This document shows positions 34,637 to 42,228 of a DNA stretch of 64,000 nt, piece by piece. The stretch is from Sphingomonas adhaesiva (GTDB lineage Bacteria > Pseudomonadota > Alphaproteobacteria > Sphingomonadales > Sphingomonadaceae). The position numbers and the translations under genes were made by a program. Numbering within the stretch: the first letter of the stretch is position 1; each line of letters starts with the position of its first letter. Location: positions 1,279,307 to 1,343,306 of the forward strand of contig NZ_JAQIJT010000001.1 in NCBI RefSeq assembly GCF_036946125.1. Reading direction: 5' to 3'. Below the pieces are notes generated by a model. That model was not told the origin of the DNA. It saw only the letters and a program-made list of their open reading frames with translations, and made no database searches.

Positions 34637-35389
34637 ATGGACGGTCGGAATCCAGACGAGATCAACTTCCCTCCGTTTGAAACGGAGGATTTGCGCAAGA
34701 ATCTCGCACGTTATCTGGATAGCGCCTTCACTGCCCAAGGAGCTGCTGGCGCGTCGAAAGTCGGCAACTTCAAGTGGGGCGTATACGCCTTCTTCGATTA
34801 CGACGGGGAGCCGATCTACGTCGGGCAAACTAACGAGCAGCTTCGCACCCGCATCCGGCGTCATCTGACCAATCAACGAACCGATGCCGTCGCTATGTCC
34901 GTGCTTGACCCTTTTGAGGTGTACGAGATCGAGGTTTGGCCGCTTCCGGCCCTACAAGGGGTGTCGAAGCCGAGAAGTAAGACGGATGCCCGTTGGGCGG
35001 CATGGGAGTCGGCTGTCGATCAACTCAACGCACTGGAGCGAATGGTCTACGATCAGGCGATCGAAAAGAGCCGGTTCAAAGCTATCTTGAACGAGAAAGA
35101 CCCGCCGCTGGCGAAGGTGGAAATAGAGGCGCCGCCGTCGTTCAGGGGACGCATCGTTTCTGACGAGGTGTTCGCGATCCGCTCGCATCCTGATTTCAGG
35201 ATTGCTCGACGTGCCCTCATCATCGCCCGGCTTGCCCAAGTCATTGCCGAGCGAAAGGTTCAAGGCGGATTGCGGCGGGTCATGTTGATCCAGGCGAAGC
35301 GCCTGCAATGGCTCGCCGATCGACGGTATCATGCCTTGGGCGGCGCGGCATCGGTGGAACAGGAAGATGGCACCGGCAGCGATGAGTAA
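34637..35389 (+). CDS. GIY-YIG nuclease-fold protein
   Basis: This 250-residue protein has a GIY-YIG domain near the N-terminus: GVYAFFDYDGEPIYVGQTNE (about residues 53-72) with the following Arg in LRTRIRRHLTNQ. The remainder is charged and helical, with a C-terminal segment (RRALIIARLAQVIAERKVQG) of unknown role. GTGGAG lies 5 nt before the ATG. It is divergent from the R-M operon. GIY-YIG folds occur in restriction enzymes (Eco29kI, Hpy188I), homing endonucleases and repair enzymes. Here it could be a second restriction nuclease or an accessory defence gene. Confidence 0.72.
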   Translation: MDGRNPDEINFPPFETEDLRKNLARYLDSAFTAQGAAGASKVGNFKWGVYAFFDYDGEPIYVGQTNEQLRTRIRRHLTNQRTDAVAMSVLDPFEVYEIEVWPLPALQGVSKPRSKTDARWAAWESAVDQLNALERMVYDQAIEKSRFKAILNEKDPPLAKVEIEAPPSFRGRIVSDEVFAIRSHPDFRIARRALIIARLAQVIAERKVQGGLRRVMLIQAKRLQWLADRRYHALGGAASVEQEDGTGSDE

Positions 35390-35393
35390 CTGA

Positions 35394-35963
35394 CTAGGCC
35401 GGTTCCGGCCGTTCGCTCGCCGGAAATTGTCGGTAGAAGGTTGAAAGGCCGACGCCTAGCAGCTTTGCGACCCGCGCCGGTTTCTCGCCCACGGCGAGCA
35501 GCTTGCGGGCCGTGTCGATCCGGTCGGGCGTCATCACCAGCTTGCGCCCTCCCCCCGTACTGCCCTTTTCACGCGCAGCCGCCAGCCCGGCGATCGTGCG
35601 CTCCTTCACCAGCTCGCGTTCCATCTCCGCGACCGAGGCGAGGATATGAAACAGCAGCCGGCCCGATGCCGTGGACGTGTCGAACCCGTCCGTCAGCGAT
35701 CGAAAGTCGATCCCCCGCTCCGACAGGTCTGCGGCCAGCGCGATCAGGCCCTGGATCGAGCGGCCGAGCCGATCGAGCTTCCAGATTATCAGCGTGTCGC
35801 CGGCGCGCGCAAACCCCAGCGCCTCGACCAGCCCCGGTCGGTCGATCTTCGCGCCGCTCGCCTTGTCGGTGAACACCTTCTCGCACCCGGCCTTCGCCAG
35901 TGCATCGAGTTGCAGCGTTAAATCCTGATCGGCCGTCGAGACACGCGCATAGCCGATCAGCAT
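35394..35963 (-). CDS. Serine recombinase (resolvase/invertase), intact catalytic Ser
   Basis: This 189-residue Tn3-type resolvase begins MLIGYARVSTADQDL, with the nucleophilic Ser present, followed by DKASGAKIDRPGL, IIWKLDRLGRSIQGL, the E helix (LASVAEMERELVKERTIAG) and a C-terminal HTH (PARVAKLLGVGLSTFYR). The ATG at 35963 is preceded by GGGAAA. It lies 4 bp from the GIY-YIG stop, convergent. It probably belonged to a transposon; no cognate transposase is present beside it. Compare the Ser-to-Pro copy near 8.5 kb. Confidence 0.9.
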   Translation of the reverse strand: MLIGYARVSTADQDLTLQLDALAKAGCEKVFTDKASGAKIDRPGLVEALGFARAGDTLIIWKLDRLGRSIQGLIALAADLSERGIDFRSLTDGFDTSTASGRLLFHILASVAEMERELVKERTIAGLAAAREKGSTGGGRKLVMTPDRIDTARKLLAVGEKPARVAKLLGVGLSTFYRQFPASERPEPA

Positions 35964-36115
35964 CTTTCCCGTTTCCCCGTCGAAATCGGCAGTTTCGGAA
36001 ATTGTAAATCGGGAACAGGTTTCGGGAAAGCGAAACCCGCAGGCGTCTGTCAGCGCGATCGGCACCGCAGGATTCCCGTCACAGGTTCGTTTGCGGGAAA
36101 GCTGATCGGCCAAAG
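35964..36115. promoter_or_regulatory. Possible res region upstream of resolvase
   Basis: The 150 bp before the resolvase start carry several short GGGAAA/TTTCCC motifs in both orientations (for example TTTCCCGTTTCCCC, TTTCGGGAAAGCGAAACC and TTTGCGGGAAAGC). Resolvase genes usually sit beside their res site, which contains paired binding sites, so this is a reasonable candidate. Exact subsites cannot be drawn by eye. Confidence 0.35.
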
Positions 36116-37238
36116 TCAAACTGTGTGGATGGCCCTGCGCCGTCGCAACCAATGCAGCGTGCCGGTCGCGAACAACAGTGCCGGAACGAAGCCCAACACC
36201 ACGGCCAGGATGCGCGTCGCCAAGCCTCCAACCGTCCCGTCATGCAACGTGCGAACCCAACTCGCCACGGCCGTTCCGATGCCGGCGTGGCGGACATCAT
36301 GCACCGCCAGCACCTGACTCGAAAACCGGTCGATGAAGACGTAGCTGCTCGGGAAGCGCCGGTGTGGATCGCCGGGCACCTGGAGGCGCACCCGGATTGG
36401 TGCATCGCGCGCGCCGGGCACATCGATGAAGACGATCCGACCACCCGGCACCGCTCGATGCGCCGCGTCGAACGCTTGCACGATACTCGTGCTGCCACTC
36501 AGGCCGCCAATGGATTTCGGAGCCGGAATGGCAGCAGGCCGCAACACGGCCTGCATGACAGCAGGCAGCGCGAGCAGCGCGCCAGTCGCGACAAGCACGA
36601 ACAGCAGCACCATGCTCCACAGGCCGGACAGCTTGTGCAGGTCACGCAGCCGGCGGGTCGGCACGGCGTCGCGCTTAAAGGCGATTGCCTTACGCCAGCT
36701 TCCGCGCGGCCACCATGCAACAACGCCGCTGACCAGCAGCAGCAGCATCGCCTGACCAGCCCGCCACCTGACCGCCGAGGTCGCCAGCGAGCAGCGCCAT
36801 GTGGAGCTGGTAGAGCCAGCTCATCAGATAGCCGCCCCACGGTTCGGCACGGACGATCCGCCTGCCATCGGGCGAGAACCAGACCATCATCCGATCGGCG
36901 TGATGGCCATGTCCGGACGACGGGTAGAAGCGCGCCGGGATAGCGCCGCCCTCGCCCGTCACCTCGATGGTCCATTTGCCGGCGGGATCATGCCAGCGGG
37001 CGCGTCCTGCCGCCAGGGCACGGTCCCATACCGGCGATGCCAGGTCCGGTGCAGGACTGTCTTGCCCGACGCGGACGGCAGGGTGGAGCGCGGCGTCAAT
37101 GCCGGTGTAGAACACCAGTGCCGAGCCGGTGAGGCCCAGCACCGCGAATAGCAGTCCCAGGCTCAATCCCAGCCAGAGATGGACGCGGCGCACGAGGATG
37201 CGCGCGCGCGATCCTGCCGATCGGCGGTGCGCGCTCAT
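36116..37238 (-). pseudogene. Frameshifted PepSY-associated membrane protein
   Basis: Two overlapping frames together spell one PepSY-TM (iron-regulated membrane) protein. The 5' part (37238 to about 36750) has RRVHLWLGLSLGLLFAVLGL and a PepSY-like periplasmic domain up to HMALLAGDLGGQVAGWSG. The 3' part (about 36748 to 36116) continues in another frame with MLLLLVSGVVAWWPRG and later LHKLSGLWSMVLLFVLVATG, ending LHWLRRRRAIHTV. The break is at a run of CTG/GCT repeats (about 36735-36750), consistent with slippage. The start overlaps the stop of the TonB receptor gene by 1 bp, as in siderophore-uptake operons where such proteins support iron release. Confidence 0.8.
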
Positions 37239-39120
37239 CAGAACCGCGTCGCCAGCGCCACCTCGAACGATCGCGGCGCGCCGATATAGACGTTGGTGGT
37301 CGGGTAGCCGGAATATTCGCCGTAGAAGGCGTCGGTCAGGTTCCGGCCGCGCAGAGTCAGGGTCGCTTGCGGCGCGACCGGGAACGACAGGCTGGCGTCC
37401 AGCACGGTATGCCCGGCAACCCGAATGGTGTTGGCGGTGTCGGTGTAGAAGGCGCTGGCGTGCCGCAGGAAGCCGCCCACCGTCACCTTGTTGGCGATGG
37501 TGTAAAGCGCCGAGGCGTTGACCGTGGTTGAGGGCACATTGATCGGGCGGTTGCCGCTACGATCGATTCGCACGCCGGCTACCAGCTCTGACAGTTCGTC
37601 ATATTGCGCGTCGGTGTAGGACACGCCCCCAGAGAGGCGCAGCGCCTTTACGGGGGAAACGACACCGGACAGCTCAACGCCTTGCGACGATTGCCGCCCG
37701 CCCTGCACGGCCAGCGCCGGGTTGTTGGGATCGCGCGTCAGAATATCGCGCTGTTCGATCCGGTAAGCCGCGCCGGTGACGCTCGCCCGTCCACCCCAGG
37801 CGCTCGCTTTGAACCCGGCCTCGTAGGCCCGGCCCTTGGTCAGCCGGAACCGGCTGTTGGCGATCGAGGCCAGCAGGATCGAGGACACCGTCGATCCCGC
37901 CGTCGTATATTGCGCATAGAGCGTCAGGCCCGGCGTGACGTCCCAGGTCGTGCCCGCCCGCCACGAGACAGGATCGAAGGTCGGGCTGTTGCGATCGACC
38001 GCGCCGGTGACATCCTGGATCGTCGCGCGGTCCAGTTCCATATGGTCCCAGCGCACCCCGCCGACCAGCAGCCACTTCGGCGTTAGGTTCAGCGCATCCT
38101 CCGCGAACACCGAGGTCTGCTTCAGCTTGGAATCGAAGGTGACGTTGCCGGCGGTAAAAATCGCCGTGCCCGTAGGCAGGGGCACGATGGCCGGGTTGCG
38201 CACGTCCACTGCCGGGAGGGCCGAGGTGGGAGCCGTCTGACGCAGGCTGACGAAATCGGTATCGTTGTGCTCGACGCCAAGGCTGAAGCGGTTGCGCAGG
38301 CCCGCGATCGATTGATCGTTGCCGATCACCCCGCGCGCATTCCAGAACTGATGATCGTGCCGGAAATCCTGATAGGTCTGCCGGAAGCTGCTGTTCGGAA
38401 GCGCTGCGGTGGGCGCGACGAAGGTCTGGCTGTCGGCGAGCAGAAACGCGCGCTTCGCGGTGTAACCGGTCAGGTCGAGCGCGAAGGTCCACCCGCTGCC
38501 GATCGACCAGTCGAGCCGCGAGCGCACCGTCGTCTCGTCGGCACCGGAATAGGCTCCTTGGGGATTGTAGTTCCGGCGACGCAGCGCGCGATCGGCGACA
38601 AGGCCGTTCGCGCTCGTCACGGCATCCGATGGGCGCAGTGCATATTCGCCGGGGATCAGCGGCAGTCCCTGATAGGTGGCGTCGTAGCGATCCTCGAAAT
38701 GATCGACCGCGACGAGCAGCGACAGACGATCACTCGGTTTCCACAGCGCGCTGGCGGTCAGCCCGGCCGAGAAGGTGTCGTTGTTATCGACGTCGTAGAG
38801 ACTGTGCGACCGCTGGTAGCTGGCATCCGCCCGCACCGCGATCGTGGACGATACCGGCAGGTTGACCCCACCCGCCGCGAACACCGTGTCGAAGCTCCCG
38901 ACCGACAGCAGTGTGTCGAGGTGGCGTTCGCCCAGCACGGGCTTGCGCGTCACCTTGTTGATGACGCCGGCCAGCGCTCCCTCGCCGTAGAGCACCGAAG
39001 CCGGTCCCTTCAGCACCTCGACCCGATCATAGTGCCAGTTGTTGCTGTCGCGCTGGACGACGGTCGATGCCGATACAATCTCAGGCGCGCCATTACCCTC
39101 ATCGGCATCCCAGCGCTGAT
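37238..39120 (-). pseudogene. 5'-truncated TonB-dependent siderophore receptor
   Basis: The barrel and the second half of the plug are intact: YDRVEVLKGPASVLYGEGAL, then GVINKVTRKP, ending in FEVALATRF. The signal peptide, TonB box and first plug half are missing. The frame remains open upstream of the first ATG (39016) through RDSNNWH to about 39120 and beyond, but no start codon or signal sequence follows; the upstream 200 bp have other content. The gene is therefore a fragment joined to unrelated DNA. A protein from ATG 39016 would lack most of the plug and could not work normally. It forms a broken pair with the frameshifted PepSY gene. Confidence 0.8.
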
Positions 39121-39332
39121 CCGGGCTGTGATGGCCTGATCCATCCGGCGAATTACACGGATGCCGTGCCGGATAGAGCCGGGCACGGCGCCATCCCGCT
39201 ACCGCCAGCGCGCTGAACCGAAATCCAACAGCATCCGCTCCTCTCTCAGCAGGGAGAACGTCTGGAGCAGCGCATCAGCGAGTTTCCGCACGGTCTGCCA
39301 TCGTTTTTGGGAAGCCGCAGCCGGCGATGATG

Positions 39333-39740
39333 TCAGACGGCTTGCTTCAGCGGTTCCGGCTTCTTTCCGTCAGGCAGGGTTTCGCGCAGATGGTCGTGGA
39401 TCGTCTCGGCATTGAACGGCTTGGAGAGGAAGGTCGCCTTTTCCGGCATGTCGCCGGGTTCAGGCTTCACTCGTCCGCTGGCGACGACGATCTCGATGTC
39501 GGACCAATGCTCCGCGACATAGCGTGACAGCGCAAAGCCATCCGTCTTCCCGGGCATCTCGACATCGGTAAAGAGCAGCACGATGCTCTCACCCTTGTCC
39601 TCAATAATGTCCTTGGCCTGGTCACCGTTTGACGCCTCCAGCGTGCGGAAGCCGACATCGCTGAGGATGTCGCTTGCGTTCATGAGAACTAGCGTATCGT
39701 CATCCACGACGACGGCGAAGGGAACGGTTGAGACAGTCAT
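39333..39740 (-). CDS. Single-domain response regulator
   Basis: This 135-residue stand-alone receiver has the acidic pocket VVVDDDTLVLMNASDILSD, the phospho-acceptor Asp in LLFTDVEMPG (about residue 58) and the conserved Lys in FLSKPFNAETIHDHL. There is no output domain. The ATG at 39740 begins the domain. It is divergent from an HWE histidine kinase gene, the likely partner, a pair common in alphaproteobacterial light or general stress signalling. Confidence 0.88.
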   Translation of the reverse strand: MTVSTVPFAVVVDDDTLVLMNASDILSDVGFRTLEASNGDQAKDIIEDKGESIVLLFTDVEMPGKTDGFALSRYVAEHWSDIEIVVASGRVKPEPGDMPEKATFLSKPFNAETIHDHLRETLPDGKKPEPLKQAV

Positions 39741-39911
39741 GCTGGCGATAAAGCATGAAGGGCGCGTTGGTTCTCGCGCGGGGCGAGCAGTTATTGGGTG
39801 TTCCTGTTCTACTCGCCACAATCGTTGTATAGAAGGCGAGCGCCGTATCCAGGTCCGGACAGCGTTGGCTCGAGTTCGAGCCACTTACTACGGACCTACG
39901 GAGCCTGCCAG

Positions 39912-40976
39912 ATGATCAAGCCTCCAACCCATGCGGAACTGACCGACAGCCTCGCACGCAGCAAGGCGCGCGAGGCCGTCAGCCGGCGCGATGCGTTCGA
40001 GGCGGGAGCATGGCTGGCGGCGATCGTAGAGGACAGCGACGATGCGATCCTTTCCAAGACCCTCGGCGGCACCATCATCACCTGGAACGCGGGTGCCGAA
40101 CGGCTCTTCGGCTACACCGCCTATGAAGCGATCGGGCGGCCAATCACGCTCATCATCCCGGAAGACCGATTGCACGAGGAAGAGGCGATCATCCGCCGCA
40201 TCCGGGCCGCCGAACGGGTCGGACTGTTCGAGACGGTGCGCCGCCACAAGGATGGCTACCCGGTGAACGTGGCGCTGACCGTCTCGCCGGTGAAGAATGA
40301 GGCGGGGGACGTTCTGGGTGCCTCAAAGATCGCGCGCGACATCTCGGCCGCGAAGCAGGCCGCGGCGCGGCAGGACCTCATCATCCGGGAGATGAACCAC
40401 CGGATCAAGAACCTCTTCACCCTGACGAGCAGCCTGGTCGCGCTTAGCGCGCGAGGCACAAGCGATGCGGGCGAGCTGGCCCGCGATCTTACCGCCCGTC
40501 TTCAATCGCTGTCGCGCGCGCAAGCCCTTACCCTTCCGAACCTTTACGAGGACGTCGTGACCGAGGCCGGCACGACGCTGCCGGCGCTCCTCCGCGAGGT
40601 CTTGGCGCCCCATGCCGACACGTCAGAGGCGCGCATCGGCGTGTCGGGCGATCCGGTTCCGGTCGGCCAGCACGCTGTGCCGACATTGGGATTATTGTTC
40701 CACGAGTTGGCTACGAATGCGGCCAAATATGGCGCACTCGCGTCGGAGACGGGAAGGCTGCGCGTCTCTATTCAGGCCGTCGATGGAACGGCAGACATAC
40801 GATGGCAGGAAACCGGCGGACCCGTGCGGGACAGCGCCGTGCCGGTAGGTAAAGGCTTTGGCAGCCGCTTGGAGCAGGCGAGCGTTGTGACGTTGCGCGG
40901 ATCGATCGAGCGCGATTGGCAAGACGGCGGACTCGGCATCCACGTCCGCTTTCCGCTCGATCAGATTGCCTACTAA
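39912..40976 (+). CDS. PAS-HWE sensor histidine kinase
   Basis: This 354-residue soluble kinase has a PAS domain at about residues 38-150 (SKTLGGTIITWNAGAERLFG; PVNVALTVSPVKNEAGDVLG). An HWE/HisKA_2 phosphotransfer motif follows (LIIREMNHRIKNLFTLTSSL, about 161-180, phospho-His in MNHR). The ATPase domain has LLFHELATNAAKYGAL and a GKGFGSRLEQASV G-box. The PAS core lacks the NCRFLQ LOV cysteine motif, so a flavin light sensor is not indicated. The ATG at 39912 precedes the first helix. The divergent receiver is its probable target. Confidence 0.9.
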   Translation: MIKPPTHAELTDSLARSKAREAVSRRDAFEAGAWLAAIVEDSDDAILSKTLGGTIITWNAGAERLFGYTAYEAIGRPITLIIPEDRLHEEEAIIRRIRAAERVGLFETVRRHKDGYPVNVALTVSPVKNEAGDVLGASKIARDISAAKQAAARQDLIIREMNHRIKNLFTLTSSLVALSARGTSDAGELARDLTARLQSLSRAQALTLPNLYEDVVTEAGTTLPALLREVLAPHADTSEARIGVSGDPVPVGQHAVPTLGLLFHELATNAAKYGALASETGRLRVSIQAVDGTADIRWQETGGPVRDSAVPVGKGFGSRLEQASVVTLRGSIERDWQDGGLGIHVRFPLDQIAY

Positions 40977-41155
40977 GCCGATCGCTTGAACCCTACGATA
41001 TCTTCGGGGCCATGCTGACCGGTTTCCCGTTTCACCTTCCAGACCGTGCGGAAACTCACGGGCTGGCCGCCACTTGACGCTTCTCGCGTCCGGGCGGGTC
41101 AGAGACCGGTCTTATTTGGATGCTGACGCCGAGATGCCTTGATGGCCCGCATGTC

Positions 41156-42178
41156 TAGAGTCAGAATCGATCACGTTTGCACGTAGCCTGAGTGGCGAAG
41201 GTATTTAGCGCATTCGGTGGGGCGGAAGCGTTGAAGAATGTGCTTGAGTGCGTTGAGAATAGCATCGAACGAGCGTGGCGCTGCACGGCGGAGTAGTGCC
41301 TTTATCTTGGCGAAGGCCTGCTCGATCGGATTGAAGTCGGGACTATAGGGGGGAAGATAGGGCAGGCCCATGCCGGCCTTTTCGAGGCATTGGCGGACGC
41401 CGTCGACCTTGTGTGCGGCCAGGTTGTCGCACACCACGATGCTGCCTGGCGGCAGTTCGGGGATGAGGTGATCGGTCAGCCATTGCTGAAAGATGCGGCC
41501 GGTCATGGGCGTGTCGATCAGCATGGGAGCAGCGATTCCGTTATGGCGCAGGCCAGCGACGAAAGTCGACGTCATCCAGTGGCCGTGCGGTGCCTTGCCC
41601 GGCAGTGGCTTGTCCTTCTGGCCCCAGCCGCGCAGCCGGGTCATGCTGGTCGTCGTGCCGGTCTCGTCGACAAACACCAGCGACGCAAAGTCGAGCCCGG
41701 CCTGTGCGACCCGCCAGACCTCGCGTGCGACCGCCACGTCCGGACGGTCCCGCTCAGTCGCGAAGATCGTCCTTTTTTTGTGCCGCAGCTTCAGCTTGCG
41801 CACCGTCTGCCAGACGCTCGCATAACTGACATCGACCCCGCGCCGGGCCAACTCGCTCCGCACCTCCGCCAGCGTCAGCTCCGGCGTCCCCGCCAGCCGC
41901 CCGCCGATCCACTCCGCCTGATCCAGGAGCTTCGAGCGTCGATCACCTCCCGTCGGGCGAGCCGCGTGGCTGCTCTCGCTTCGGTAGCGACGCCAACAGT
42001 TGCCGGCCGTGCTCGACGCCACGCCCACCTCCCGGCAGCTCCGTCCCGTCGCCATCGCCGCAACCATCCGAGTACGCCTTGCCCATCCATGCCGCCCTCC
42101 AACCCGGCTGGCAGACTGAATCAACAAATCAGAAACTTGTGAATTCCTGATGATTCAACCAGGTCGAATTCGACTCTA
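41156..42178. mobile_element. IS630-family insertion sequence
   Basis: The terminal inverted repeats are GTCTAGAGTCAGAATCGA (41153-41170) and, reversed, GTCTAGAGTCGAATTCGA (42164-42181). Both include a TA dinucleotide (41156-41157 and 42177-42178) at the position expected for the TA target duplication of IS630/Tc1-type elements. The element is about 1.02 kb with one transposase gene on the minus strand. It lies between the HWE kinase gene and the PQQ dehydrogenase gene and interrupts no recognisable gene. Confidence 0.8.
41171..42127 (-). CDS. IS630-family transposase (N-terminus possibly frameshifted)
   Basis: The 318-residue frame contains an N-terminal HTH and the DDE core: SLVFVDETGTTTSMTRLRGW (first Asp), SIVVCDNLAAHKVDGVRQCL (second Asp) and LPPYSPDFNPIEQAFAKIK (Glu). 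The first 20 residues of this frame do not look like the family. A different frame starting at ATG 42086 reads MGKAYSD, the typical IS630 start, and the conserved frame resumes at MVAAMATGRS (42067). A small deletion between them would explain this, and such a copy may be inactive unless translated from 42067. Confidence 0.85.
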   Translation of the reverse strand: MLIQSASRVGGRHGWARRTRMVAAMATGRSCREVGVASSTAGNCWRRYRSESSHAARPTGGDRRSKLLDQAEWIGGRLAGTPELTLAEVRSELARRGVDVSYASVWQTVRKLKLRHKKRTIFATERDRPDVAVAREVWRVAQAGLDFASLVFVDETGTTTSMTRLRGWGQKDKPLPGKAPHGHWMTSTFVAGLRHNGIAAPMLIDTPMTGRIFQQWLTDHLIPELPPGSIVVCDNLAAHKVDGVRQCLEKAGMGLPYLPPYSPDFNPIEQAFAKIKALLRRAAPRSFDAILNALKHILQRFRPTECAKYLRHSGYVQT

Positions 42179-42194
42179 GACTGTTCGAAAGCGC

Positions 42195-42228
42195 GATGGT
42201 GCCTTATCGGAGAGATATCGGCACCATC
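42195..42228 (-). terminator. Hairpin at end of PQQ dehydrogenase gene
   Basis: GATGGTGCC (42195-42203) pairs with GGCACCATC (42220-42228) around a 16-nt loop. On the minus strand it overlaps the dehydrogenase stop codon and could end the operon transcript, though no T-run follows. Confidence 0.4.

Larger units (their letters stand above)
39280..41057. repeat. 18-bp inverted repeat flanking the RR/HWE kinase pair
   Basis: GAGTTTCCGCACGGTCTG at 39280-39297 recurs as its exact reverse complement at 41040-41057. The two copies enclose the response regulator and HWE kinase genes almost exactly. Flanking bases differ. This may be chance, shared decayed coding sequence, or a trace of an insertion or inversion. 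Confidence 0.4.

Noticed and set aside
39912..40976. The HWE kinase as a LOV-type blue-light photoreceptor
   Set aside because: The PAS domain lacks the NCRFLQ cysteine motif, so flavin photochemistry is not supported.
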